A stretch of 64,000 nucleotides of DNA from Herbaspirillum sp. (GTDB lineage Bacteria > Pseudomonadota > Gammaproteobacteria > Burkholderiales > Burkholderiaceae_D), in contig JAQGLY010000017.1 in assembly GCA_028292625.1 (NCBI GenBank), forward strand, positions 28,865 to 92,864, given 5' to 3'. Shown piece after piece: positions 55,046-64,000 of this stretch. The notes under the pieces were generated by a model. The model searched no databases and was not told the DNA's origin. It worked only from the letters and a program-made list of their open reading frames with translations. The position numbers and the translations under genes were made by a program. Every line of letters begins with the position of its first letter. Within the stretch, counting starts at the first letter, position 1.

Positions 55046-55806
55046 CAGAACCCCAGGCTATCAAGTAAATCGTCGACGTCGTTCTGTACCAGGGCGCTGC
55101 CATCGGCGGCAGGTCCGGCCATCAGTTCGACAGGTTTATCCTTGGCTTCATTGGCCGTGTTCAGCAACTCCGGCGGAGCGTTGTCGCGCAGCAATTGGGC
55201 CAGCTCGCGTTCGGCGATGGCGGTGATGCCGACGATTTTCTTGATCAACTGGCCGGTGATGTCCTGGAAGTCCTGCGCCATCATGATTTCCAGCATGCGC
55301 GCTTTTTCGGCTTCCGCGGAGTCGAACGCGGTGGCGGCGAATGCGCGCGAATCGTGGGCCAGTTTCTTGAATTCCTCGATGTTCATCTGGCCGGCGAACA
55401 GGCGGCTCCAGCGCTCCCCGATGTCCTTGGCGCCTTTGGACAGGACATCCTGGGCCGGCATGCCCACGTCGAGCGCGTTAAGCACTTTGTTGGCGGCCTG
55501 TTCGGTCAGCGTGGCGACGAATTCCAGCCGTCCCTGGGCGTCGCCGATCTGCGACGCCACTTCCGACAGCGAGCGGTCGTAGCCGAGTTCGCGCATCGAG
55601 TCGTGCAGCATGCGGACGATGCCGCCGAGACGGACGTACATTTGCTTGTCCGCCTGTTCGTCCGCGGGGTCCCCGGCGGCTGCGGTGACAGCGGAGGGCG
55701 AGGCCGTCGCCGCAGCCGGTGGCGCGCTTGCTGTTGCCGACCCCGCCTGAGAGCTTGCGGATATTTCGTCAAATAAGGCTTCTAAATCCAGATCGGCGTC
55801 ACTCAT
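55045..55806 (-). CDS. cheZ: CheY-P phosphatase CheZ
   Basis: CheZ dephosphorylates CheY-P. The 253 residues begin with an acidic stretch and an Ala-rich linker, then a long helical region containing the catalytic signature MMAQDFQDITGQLIKKIVG (Asp and Gln of the D-x-x-Q pattern). They end with the CheY-binding peptide NDVDDLLDSLGF at the extreme C-terminus. A CheY partner must exist elsewhere. The gene leads the cheZ-cheA pair, with an overlapping stop and start. Confidence 0.92.
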   Translation of the reverse strand: MSDADLDLEALFDEISASSQAGSATASAPPAAATASPSAVTAAAGDPADEQADKQMYVRLGGIVRMLHDSMRELGYDRSLSEVASQIGDAQGRLEFVATLTEQAANKVLNALDVGMPAQDVLSKGAKDIGERWSRLFAGQMNIEEFKKLAHDSRAFAATAFDSAEAEKARMLEIMMAQDFQDITGQLIKKIVGITAIAERELAQLLRDNAPPELLNTANEAKDKPVELMAGPAADGSALVQNDVDDLLDSLGF

Positions 55807-56177
55807 GGTCTTGCATTCTCCCTAATTGCTGCGTTTTGTTTTTTCCATGGATTTTCTGTCTTGCGTTTTTCGTTTCCGATCTTCCCCCCGGAAGTCGTCG
55901 GCGGCGCCTGCATTTGCCGGCCAATTGTCGCAATCCATGTGCTACGGCCCTGGAATCCGCGAACATTTTACTGTTATCGGCAGAATTCTATTTTCCTGAA
56001 GACAACTTTTCCATTGTAATCTGCATTTTAATCAAGCGCGCGATTCCTGCATCCGTCAAGAAAGCATGGAAATCGGGTCTTCTTAAGCGGACTCCGCCGT
56101 TTTTGCGTCGTTCGACAGGGTATGACAGCTTCCGTCGCATTCAACTTGCGTAGAATACGCGGCTTTTGCCGGAATAA
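55807..56177. other. Divergent promoter region between cheZ and the TonB-dependent receptor gene
   Basis: No gene is supported. A poor -10 (TAGAAT, about 56150) precedes the receptor gene. I looked for a cobalamin riboswitch (B12 box) and a clean Fur box and saw neither. The cheZ promoter lies at the left end. Confidence 0.5.
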
Positions 56178-58217
56178 ATGTTCGCCATGATAGTTCGTTT
56201 CAGATTCGGCCGGGCCGCGATTTTCCATGCGGCAATCGGAATGCGTCCTACGGTTTCACGCATTGCATCGACGGCCGGCGCGGTTTGCATGGCCTCGATC
56301 GGGGGCGCGGCATGGGGGCAGACGCAGACGCCGGCGGATCAGGCCCTGGCGCCGGTGCTGGTGTCGGCCTCGCGTTTCGACGACGAATCCGATGCGACGC
56401 CGGTCGGCGCCACGGTGATCACCGCGGCCCAGATCCGGCAAGCCGGCGTCGATAACGTCAATCAGGCCATCCGCAGCATCGGCGGCGTGTACGGTCGTCA
56501 GAACAGTTACGGCAGCTCGGATTTTTCGCTGGATTTGCGCGGTTTCGGCGCGACCGCCGACCAGAATACGGTGATCCTGGTCGACGGCGTGCGGCTGTCG
56601 GAGAACGAATTAAGCGTCGCGCTGCTGTCGAGCATCCCGATCGAAACCGTGGAACGGATCGAGATCGTGCGCGGCGGCAGCAGCGTCCTGTACGGCGAAG
56701 GCGCGACCGCCGGTACGATTCAGATCATTACCAAACGACCGCAACGCGACACCGCGCGCGGCACGATGGTTGCCGAGGCGGGCTCCTTCGGCCGGCGCGG
56801 ATTACGGCTGGCGCTGGCGCGCGACTGGGACGGCTTGTCGCTGGACGTGAACGCCGCCAATCTGGAAAGCGACAATTACCGCGCCAACAATCGTTTGCGC
56901 CAGCAAAACCTCGGCGGCGGCCTGCAATGGTCCGGAGAAGGACGCCGCATCGGCGTGCGCGTCGACAGTTCGGACCAGCATTACCGCACGCCTGGCGCGC
57001 TGACGATGGCGCAATACCAGAACGATCCGCGCAGCAGTTTCACCCCGGACGATGCCGGTTCGACCCGCGTCGATCGGGTCTCGCTGTTCGGCGAACAACG
57101 GCTGGGAGCGTTCGAACTGGCGGTGGAGTGGGCGCAACGCGACAAAACCTATTTTTCCCATACCGTCGGCAGTTACGGCATCAGCGACTATACGACGCGC
57201 AGCCGCACAGAACAGTTCTCTCCGCGCCTGCGCCATACGGCGCAATTCGGACCTGTGCGCAATGAGCTGGTGATCGGCGTCGACGTCGCCGAATCGAAGC
57301 GCAATGCCGACAGCTTGACGTCGGCGGCGACCGGACAACAGCGTTCGATAGCGGTATATGCGCGCGACGAAATCCGGCGTGGCGATGCGCGGCTGGCGTT
57401 CGGCGTGCGGCGCGAGACCTTCGATCAGCGCAGCGCGGACCCGCTGGCCTTCGACGCCGGCGGCGATTACCGGCAGAAGCAGACGTTGAGCGCCTGGGAC
57501 CTGCAGGGCAGCCTGGGCGTGGCGTCCGCCGCGACCGTGTTTGCGAAGGCCGGGCGCAGCTATCGCGTGGCCAATATCGATGAAAACGGATTTACGCTGA
57601 CGCCCGGCCGGATGCTGCTGCCGCAGACCTCGGACGATCTGGCGTTCGGCGCGACCTTCGGCAATGCGCGGCAGGCGCTGACGGTGACGCTGTTCCAGAA
57701 CGATTTGCGCAATGAAATCATGTACGACCCGACGGTCGACAATCCCGGCGGTTTCCAGGGCGCCAACGTCAATCTCGATCCGACGCAGCGTCGCGGCGTC
57801 GAATTGGAAATGCGCACCCAGTTGCGCGAGGACCTGGATTTGAATGCGAGTTTCAGGCATATCGATGCGCGTTTCCGGAGCGGCGTCAATGCCGGCAAGG
57901 AAGTGGTGCTGGTGCCGCGCAACACCGCCAGCGCGCGCCTGAACTGGAAATCGGGACCGCACAGCGCGCGCATCGGCGCGCAATGGGTGTCGCGCCAGCG
58001 TTACGGCAGCGACTTTACGAATACCTGCGCGGCGCAAATGCCCTCTTACGTGACGGTGGAGGGGCGTTACGCGATCACCGTGGCGCGTTGGGAATTGGCG
58101 CTGACCGGCGTCAATCTGGGTAATCGGCAGTACTTCAGTCAGGCTTACGGTTGCCAGAGCGGCATCTATCCGGAAGCGGGCCGGCAATTGATTTTGTCGG
58201 CGCGCTACGATTTCTGA
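56178..58217 (+). CDS. TonB-dependent outer-membrane receptor (BtuB/siderophore type)
   Basis: The 679-residue protein has a signal peptide (about 1-47, ending near GAAWGQ) and a plug domain with the opening APVLVSASRFDDES, LDLRGFGATADQNTVILVDG and ERIEIVRGGSSVLYGEGATA. A 22-strand barrel follows, finishing in the aromatic ILSARYDF. The substrate is unknown: length and plug resemble BtuB and small siderophore receptors, but no B12 riboswitch, Fur site or transport partner is nearby. Two Cys residues in the last extracellular loops may form a disulfide. Several ATGs near the start leave the first residues uncertain. Confidence 0.9.
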   Translation: MFAMIVRFRFGRAAIFHAAIGMRPTVSRIASTAGAVCMASIGGAAWGQTQTPADQALAPVLVSASRFDDESDATPVGATVITAAQIRQAGVDNVNQAIRSIGGVYGRQNSYGSSDFSLDLRGFGATADQNTVILVDGVRLSENELSVALLSSIPIETVERIEIVRGGSSVLYGEGATAGTIQIITKRPQRDTARGTMVAEAGSFGRRGLRLALARDWDGLSLDVNAANLESDNYRANNRLRQQNLGGGLQWSGEGRRIGVRVDSSDQHYRTPGALTMAQYQNDPRSSFTPDDAGSTRVDRVSLFGEQRLGAFELAVEWAQRDKTYFSHTVGSYGISDYTTRSRTEQFSPRLRHTAQFGPVRNELVIGVDVAESKRNADSLTSAATGQQRSIAVYARDEIRRGDARLAFGVRRETFDQRSADPLAFDAGGDYRQKQTLSAWDLQGSLGVASAATVFAKAGRSYRVANIDENGFTLTPGRMLLPQTSDDLAFGATFGNARQALTVTLFQNDLRNEIMYDPTVDNPGGFQGANVNLDPTQRRGVELEMRTQLREDLDLNASFRHIDARFRSGVNAGKEVVLVPRNTASARLNWKSGPHSARIGAQWVSRQRYGSDFTNTCAAQMPSYVTVEGRYAITVARWELALTGVNLGNRQYFSQAYGCQSGIYPEAGRQLILSARYDF

Positions 58218-58218
58218 C

Positions 58219-59100
<882 letters not shown>

Positions 59101-59979
59101 CTAATTGGGCGAATAGGACAGGCGGACGTAAATCGGCGCGTATGGCTCACCCTGCGTGATTTCGATCAGGGTTTCCTTGGCCAGCTCAAGCAAGGCGATG
59201 AAATTGACCACCAATACCGGCACGCCGCGGCTGGGATCGAACAGATCGGCGAATTCGACGAAGCGGGTCGATTGCAGGCGGCGCAGAATGCTGGTCATAT
59301 GTTCGCGCACCGATAATTCTTCGCGGCTGATGTGGTGATGGGCGGTCAGCTTGGCGCGCTTGAGCACGTCGGCCCAGGCCGCCTGCAGATCAGCCGCATC
59401 GACGTCGGGCCAGCGGGTCACGATGCTTTGCTCGATGTAGACCTGGGGGCGAACGTAATCGCGGCCCAGCTGCGGCAACATGTCGATCTCGCGGGCGGCG
59501 AGCTTCATTTGTTCGTATTCCAGCAGGCGGCGCACCAGTTCGGCGCGCGGATCTTCCGCTTCTTCGCCGTTGTCGGAGTTGCGTACCGGCAACAGCATGC
59601 GCGATTTGATTTCGATCAGCATCGCCGCCATCAGCAGATATTCTGCGGCCAATTCCAGATTGTGTTCGCGGATCTGGTCCACGTATTCCAGATATTGCAG
59701 GGTGACCTGCGCCATCGGGATATCGAGAATATTGAAATTTTGCTTGCGGATGAGATACAGCAACAGATCCAGCGGCCCCTGAAACGCCTCCAGAAAAATT
59801 TCCAGCGCGTCTGGCGGGATGTACAAATCCATCGGCAGCTTGAACAGCGGCTCGCCGTACAGTTTGGCGAATGCGACGCCGTCGATGGTGCTGGGCGTCG
59901 AATCGGGCTGCGCCGCCAGGGCCATGGCGGTGTCGGACAGCGCAGTATCGGACTGCGCCTCGGCCGCAGACGTACTCAT
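59101..59979 (-). CDS. scpA: Segregation and condensation protein A
   Basis: ScpA is the kleisin that bridges SMC heads in chromosome organisation. The 292 residues have an extra N-terminal extension of about 50 residues, then the kleisin N-terminal helices (LEAFQGPLDLLLYLIRKQNF, LDIPMAQVTLQYLEYV, AAEYLLMAAMLIEIKSRMLL) and a C-terminal winged helix (FVEFADLFDPSRGVPVLVVNF). scpB is not adjacent. It lies between a DUF3460 gene (four bases upstream) and panC, the usual Burkholderiales order. Confidence 0.94.
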   Translation of the reverse strand: MSTSAAEAQSDTALSDTAMALAAQPDSTPSTIDGVAFAKLYGEPLFKLPMDLYIPPDALEIFLEAFQGPLDLLLYLIRKQNFNILDIPMAQVTLQYLEYVDQIREHNLELAAEYLLMAAMLIEIKSRMLLPVRNSDNGEEAEDPRAELVRRLLEYEQMKLAAREIDMLPQLGRDYVRPQVYIEQSIVTRWPDVDAADLQAAWADVLKRAKLTAHHHISREELSVREHMTSILRRLQSTRFVEFADLFDPSRGVPVLVVNFIALLELAKETLIEITQGEPYAPIYVRLSYSPN

Positions 59980-59983
59980 GCGT

Positions 59984-60190
59984 TTATTTGTTCTGATAGA
60001 CGTAAGGCTGCTGCTTTACGCGCGACGCTGCATCGCGCTCGGTGTTGTCCATATTGATGGGCGTCTTGTCCCACAGCAAGGCGCGGCCGGCGCGTTGTTC
60101 TTCTTCCAGCTGCGGGTTTTTCCGTTTCAGTTCGGCGATGAATTTGGTCGCTTCCGATTCGTACAACTGAAAGTGCTTGGTGAAATTCAT
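59984..60190 (-). CDS. DUF3460 small protein
   Basis: This 68-residue protein of unknown function is found beside scpA in many Burkholderiales. It is hydrophilic and helical: FTKHFQLYESEATKFIAELK is followed by NPQLEEEQRAGRALLWDK and a polar tail. The ATG (MNFTKHFQ) is preferred over a TTG four codons upstream. It heads the scpA-panC unit. Confidence 0.85.
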   Translation of the reverse strand: MNFTKHFQLYESEATKFIAELKRKNPQLEEEQRAGRALLWDKTPINMDNTERDAASRVKQQPYVYQNK

Positions 60191-60255
60191 AAGATTAGCC
60201 AATAAGATGGAAATGGAATTGCGCTATTCTACCTTGACTTTTACCAGGGAATGCC

Positions 60256-60771
60256 ATGTCCACCCGGATTCGAAAACTGTTTGCGCTTTTGGCCGCCGTG
60301 CTGGCGTCGCTGCTGGCCGTCGGATGCGATCAAAACGGCCGGCCGATCGAGGAGTTCGGGCTGAGCAGACTGCATCCGGGCGAGTCGCTGGAAAGCGACG
60401 TGCGCAATGTGATGGGGCAGCCCGACACAGTGTGGGACGACGCCGACGGCGGCCGCACGCTGGAATACCCGAAAGGGCCGGAGGGCGCGCGTACCTGGAT
60501 GTTTTCGATAGGGCGGGACGGCAAGCTGATCGCGTATGCGCAGGTGCTGACCGAGGAAAATTTCGCCAAAATCCAGCGCGGCATGCGCCGCGAAGAGGTG
60601 CGGCGCATGCTCGGCAAGCCGCGCAGCGTGGTGACCTTCGAACGGAAAAATGAGGAAGTGTGGGACTGGAAATATCTGGAAAACTATCGGGGCCGGCTGT
60701 TTAACGTGCATTTCGACCGGGATAGCGGGGAGGTGGCGGGGACGTCTTCTTCGGATATTTATAGTAATTAG
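60256..60771 (+). CDS. BamE/OmlA-like outer-membrane lipoprotein
   Basis: The 171 residues start with a lipoprotein signal (LFALLAAVLASLLAVGC, Cys at about residue 24) and hold one or two SmpA/OmlA-type repeats: ESDVRNVMGQPDTVWDD and GMRREEVRRMLGKPRSVVTF, followed by EEVWDWKY. BamE shares this fold, but the length and the double repeat suggest a paralogue and not the BAM subunit itself. It faces metG, with a small hairpin (GGACGT and ACGTCC) in the gap. Confidence 0.85.
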   Translation: MSTRIRKLFALLAAVLASLLAVGCDQNGRPIEEFGLSRLHPGESLESDVRNVMGQPDTVWDDADGGRTLEYPKGPEGARTWMFSIGRDGKLIAYAQVLTEENFAKIQRGMRREEVRRMLGKPRSVVTFERKNEEVWDWKYLENYRGRLFNVHFDRDSGEVAGTSSSDIYSN

Positions 60772-60822
60772 GGGACGTAAATCAACGTCCTATACGCATC
60801 ACCGCCACAGCAGGCTTCCACA

Positions 60823-62955
60823 TCAGCGAATCCGCATCCCGGGCTCCGCCCCCGGCCACGGCGTCAGAATATAGATGCCCGGAGCGCTCTTTTCATCAGC
60901 CGCTGAAGCCGCCAACACCATGCCCTCCGAAACACCGAATTTCATTTTGCGCGGCGCCAGATTGGCCACCATCACGGTGAACTGGCCGATCAGCTGGTCC
61001 GGCTTGTAGGCCGATTTGATCCCCGAAAACACATTGCGCATGCGGCCTTCGCCGACATCCAGCGTCAGGCGCAGCAGTTTGTCCGACCCCGCGACCTCTT
61101 CGCAATTGACGATTTTGGCAATGCGCAGATCGACTTTGGCGAAATCGTCGATCTTGATTTCGGGAGCCAGCGCTTCAATGGCGCTCTCCGCGGCCGGGAC
61201 GGCAAGGTCCGTGGGGTCCGCCGGCGCGTCGGCTTCCGGCGCATCGAACAGCGCATCCAGCATTTTCGGTTCGACCCGGGTCATCAGATGGCTGTACGGA
61301 CGGATCCGGTGATCCTGCGGCAACGGCACGCCGATATCCCTCCATTGCAGCGGCGCGATGTCGAGGAAAGTTTCGACCGCCGCAGCCAATTGCGGCAGCA
61401 CCGGTTTCAAATACAGCGTCAGAATGCGGAAAGCTTCCAGCAGACGGCTGCATACTTCATGCAGTTGCGCATCCTTCGCGCTGTCCTTGGCCAGCTCCCA
61501 TGGCTTGTTGGCGTCGACATAGGCATTGATCAGATCGGCCTGTTCCATCACCGCGCGCAGCGCCTTGCCGTATTCGCGCTGTTCATAGAGCGCCTGCACT
61601 TCCGGACCCACCGCGCGCAGCCGCGCCAGGACGGCATCGTCTCCGGCGGCCCAGGCCATCGCGACACGGCCGTCGAAACGCTTGCTGATGAAGCCGGCGG
61701 CGCGGCTGGCGATGTTGACGTATTTGCCGATCAGATCGGCATTCACCCGCGCGACGAAATCGTCGGGATTGAAATCGATGTCTTCCACCTTGGCGCTCAA
61801 TTTGGCGGCCAGGTAATAACGCATCCACTCCGGATTCATGCCGATTTCGAGATAGCGCAGCGGCGAGATGCCGGTGCCGCGCGATTTCGACATTTTTTCG
61901 CCGTTTACGTTAACGAAACCGTGCACAAAGATCCCATCCGGCACTTTGCGCCCGGTGAATTTGAGCATCGCGGGCCAGAACACCGTATGGAAAAAAATGA
62001 TGTCCTTGCCGATGAAATGGTATTGCTCGGTGTCCGGCGCGGCCATGAATTCGTCGAAGCTGCGCGATTCGCCGTATTTTTGTTTCGGGCCGCCTTTTTC
62101 GAAGTAATTTTTCAGCGACGCCAGATAGCCGACAGGCGCATCCAGCCACACATAAAAATACTTGCCCGGGGCGTCCGGGATTTCAATGCCGAAATACGGC
62201 GCGTCGCGGCTGATGTCCCAATCCCGCAGGCCGTCTTCGCTTTCGATCCGTTCCCGGGTCTTGTTGGCGACTTCCGCTTGCAGATGCTGACCGTGGAGCG
62301 CCCATTCGCGCAGGAATTCGCCGCAGCGCGGATCGGACAGGCGGCAGAAGAAATGCTCGGAAGATTTCATCACCGGCGTCGCGCCCGACAGCGTCGAGTA
62401 CGGATTGATCAGATCGGTGGCGGCATACACCGTGCTGCAAACCTCGCAGGAGTCGCCGTACTGATCCTTGGCGCCGCATTTCGGGCATTCGCCCTTGATG
62501 TAGCGATCGGCCAGGAACATGTTCTTGACCGGATCGAAAAACTGGTCGACCACCTTGGTGGTGATCAGTTTGGCGTCGTCCCGCAGGCTGCGGTAGATTT
62601 CTTTCGACAGCGCGTGGTTTTCGGGGCTGGCGGTCGAATGCCAGTTATCGAACGCGATATGAAAGCCGTCCAGATACTGCTTGCGCCCGGCTGCGATACC
62701 GGCGACGAACTGCTGCGGCGTAATGCCGGCTTTTTCGGCGGCGATCATGATGGCCGCGCCATGCGCGTCGTCGGCGCCGACAAAGTGCACCTGCCGCATG
62801 TGTTCACCGTCCTGCTGCATGCGCTGGAACCGGACCCAGATGTCGGCCTGGATGTATTCCATGATGTGGCCGATATGGAACGGACCGTTGGCGTAGGGCA
62901 GGGCGGTGGTGACGAACAGTTTGCGGGGGGCTGCGGTGCTCAATGGTGTGCTCAT
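60823..62955 (-). CDS. metG: Methionyl-tRNA synthetase
   Basis: MetG charges tRNA-Met. The 710 residues include the HIGH signature in [19 protein letters not shown], a zinc knuckle [17 protein letters not shown], the KMSKS signature in [13 protein letters not shown], an anticodon-binding helical domain and a C-terminal tRNA-binding (EMAP-like) domain starting at [16 protein letters not shown]. This is the full-length dimeric type. It is divergent from apbC, with a gap of 177 bases, as in many betaproteobacteria. Confidence 0.98.
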   Translation of the reverse strand: MSTPLSTAAPRKLFVTTALPYANGPFHIGHIMEYIQADIWVRFQRMQQDGEHMRQVHFVGADDAHGAAIMIAAEKAGITPQQFVAGIAAGRKQYLDGFHIAFDNWHSTASPENHALSKEIYRSLRDDAKLITTKVVDQFFDPVKNMFLADRYIKGECPKCGAKDQYGDSCEVCSTVYAATDLINPYSTLSGATPVMKSSEHFFCRLSDPRCGEFLREWALHGQHLQAEVANKTRERIESEDGLRDWDISRDAPYFGIEIPDAPGKYFYVWLDAPVGYLASLKNYFEKGGPKQKYGESRSFDEFMAAPDTEQYHFIGKDIIFFHTVFWPAMLKFTGRKVPDGIFVHGFVNVNGEKMSKSRGTGISPLRYLEIGMNPEWMRYYLAAKLSAKVEDIDFNPDDFVARVNADLIGKYVNIASRAAGFISKRFDGRVAMAWAAGDDAVLARLRAVGPEVQALYEQREYGKALRAVMEQADLINAYVDANKPWELAKDSAKDAQLHEVCSRLLEAFRILTLYLKPVLPQLAAAVETFLDIAPLQWRDIGVPLPQDHRIRPYSHLMTRVEPKMLDALFDAPEADAPADPTDLAVPAAESAIEALAPEIKIDDFAKVDLRIAKIVNCEEVAGSDKLLRLTLDVGEGRMRNVFSGIKSAYKPDQLIGQFTVMVANLAPRKMKFGVSEGMVLAASAADEKSAPGIYILTPWPGAEPGMRIR

Positions 62956-63132
62956 GTGTGAAGGCTTGCAGGGGGAAGGCCCCGAAATGGCGGGGATACC
63001 CGGAAAAAACCCTAATTTTAGCAGTGCGGAGGAGCTTCGAGCAGGTTTGACGACGAAATGGCTTGGCGCGCATCATTTCGACAGTCTCTGCGCGATTGGT
63101 TTAGACTAGCGCCAATTAAGGAGAGCCACACA

Positions 63133-64000
63133 ATGAGCGTGACAATGGAAGCGGTGCAAGCGGCGCTGGTAGCCGTGATCGACCCGAATACAAACAAGGA
63201 TTTGCTGAGCAGCAAGTCGGCGAAGAACATCAAGATCGAGGGCGCGGCGGTGACGCTCGACGTCGAATTGGGCTACCCGGCGAAAAGCCAGATCGAGCTT
63301 ATCCGCAACGCCGTGGAAACGGCGTTGAAAGCGGTGCCCGGCGTAGCGCAGGCGAATGCCAACGTCTATGCAAAAATCGTCGCGCACGCGGTGCAGCGCG
63401 GCGTCAAACTGAAGACGAACGTCAAGAACATCATCGCCGTCGCGTCCGGCAAGGGCGGCGTCGGCAAATCGACCACCGCCGTCAATCTGGCGCTGGCGCT
63501 GGCCGCCGAGGGCGCGAAGGTCGGCATTCTGGACGCGGATATCTACGGCCCGTCGCAGCCGATGATGCTGGGCCTGACCGGCGAGCGCCCGCAAAGCAAG
63601 GACGGCAAGTCCATGGAGCCGCTGGAGAACTACGGTCTGCAGGTGTCGAGCATCGGTTTCATGGTCGATCCGGACGAACCGATGGTGTGGCGCGGCCCGA
63701 TCGTCACGCAGGCCTTGCAGCAGCTGATGGACCAGACCAACTGGCGCGATCTGGATTACCTGATTGTGGACATGCCGCCCGGCACCGGCGACGTGCAATT
63801 GACGCTGTCGCAAAAAGTGCCGGTGACCGGCGCGGTGATCGTCACGACGCCGCAGGACATCGCGCTGCTCGACGCGCGCAAGGGCCTGAAGATGTTTGAA
63901 AAGGTCGGCATTCCGATTCTGGGCATCGTCGAGAACATGAGCACGCACATCTGTTCCAATTGCGGTCATGCGGAGGCGATCTTCGGCAGCGGCGGCGCCG
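63133..64000 (+). CDS. apbC: Iron-sulfur carrier ATPase ApbC/Mrp (3' end outside the window)
   Basis: Mrp/ApbC proteins carry and transfer Fe-S clusters. The visible 289 residues have an N-terminal MIP18/DUF59 domain (about 1-85), then the deviant Walker A ASGKGGVGKSTTAVNLALAL, the Walker B region YLIVDMPPGTGDVQL, and the cluster-binding CSNCGH (CxxC) near the cut end. AAGGAG stands eight bases before the ATG. The gene continues past the right edge; about 70-80 residues should be missing. Confidence 0.96.
   Translation, partial: MSVTMEAVQAALVAVIDPNTNKDLLSSKSAKNIKIEGAAVTLDVELGYPAKSQIELIRNAVETALKAVPGVAQANANVYAKIVAHAVQRGVKLKTNVKNIIAVASGKGGVGKSTTAVNLALALAAEGAKVGILDADIYGPSQPMMLGLTGERPQSKDGKSMEPLENYGLQVSSIGFMVDPDEPMVWRGPIVTQALQQLMDQTNWRDLDYLIVDMPPGTGDVQLTLSQKVPVTGAVIVTTPQDIALLDARKGLKMFEKVGIPILGIVENMSTHICSNCGHAEAIFGSGGA

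Noticed and set aside
55807..56177. Cobalamin riboswitch before the TonB-dependent receptor gene
   Set aside because: No B12-box sequence or comparable conserved core was visible, so the receptor is not called BtuB.
60772..60822. Terminator between the BamE-like gene and metG
   Set aside because: The GGACGT/ACGTCC hairpin is only 6 bp and has no T run on either strand.

Overview
The window looks like the chromosome of a betaproteobacterium of the order Burkholderiales, most likely family Oxalobacteraceae (Herbaspirillum / Collimonas / Herminiimonas / Massilia relatives). The reasons are the high GC, the set of housekeeping genes and their order (tgt-yajC-secD-secF; DUF3460-scpA-panC; metG next to apbC/mrp), the 2-methylcitrate cluster under a sigma-54 regulator, a cys operon of TauE-cysI-DUF934-cysH-cysD-cysN-cobA, and a PEP-CTERM protein. 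This placement is by gene content only; no database search was possible. There is no phage, CRISPR array, rRNA or complete insertion sequence.

Layout. 1-6.4 kb: tRNA-guanine transglycosylase and the YajC-SecDF translocon, then tcdA and a small unknown gene. 6.6-8.3 kb: an AT-rich acyltransferase beside tRNA-His. 8.3-11.3 kb: murI, class I fumarase and a rhodanese. 11.3-15.8 kb: nitrogen control, with glnA behind two NtrC-type sites and a sigma-54 promoter, then glnL and glnG. 15.9-24 kb: propionate catabolism, with prpR divergent from prpB-prpC-(lipoprotein)-prpD-prpE and an unusually readable control region. 24.4-27.8 kb: a LysR / poxB / FUSC block whose last gene runs antisense into xthA. 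28.8-33.5 kb: a catabolic cassette of GntR, aldehyde dehydrogenase, MFS transporter and alpha/beta-fold protein; the last lacks the nucleophile serine. 33.6-35.5 kb: a PEP-CTERM exported protein facing a membrane acyltransferase. 35.9-40.1 kb: pepA, lptF-lptG and a CbiX-type chelatase. 40.2-41.7 kb: an unrecognised 515-residue membrane-associated protein set between two siroheme genes. 41.8-49.9 kb: assimilatory sulfate reduction and cysB. 49.9-53.1 kb: a ClC chloride channel, a protein with the R-S-ExE signature of mono-ADP-ribosyltransferases, and a methyltransferase. 53.2-55.8 kb: cheZ-cheA. 56-64 kb: a TonB-dependent receptor, panC, scpA, DUF3460, a BamE-like lipoprotein, metG and the start of apbC (cut by the window edge).

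How the genes work together. The cys genes form a complete route from sulfate to sulfide through APS: CysDN makes APS, CysH with two Cys-pair motifs reduces it, and CysI uses siroheme whose synthesis needs CobA and possibly the nearby CbiX. No APS kinase is present or needed. The glnA-glnL-glnG group is a self-contained nitrogen regulon. The prp genes turn propionate into pyruvate and succinate.

The strongest candidates for new biology are the ADP-ribosyltransferase-like protein (possible secreted effector), the 515-residue unknown protein, the serine-less alpha/beta-fold protein of the catabolic cassette, and a lysozyme-inhibitor-like lipoprotein inside the prp cluster, where it is followed by a terminator.
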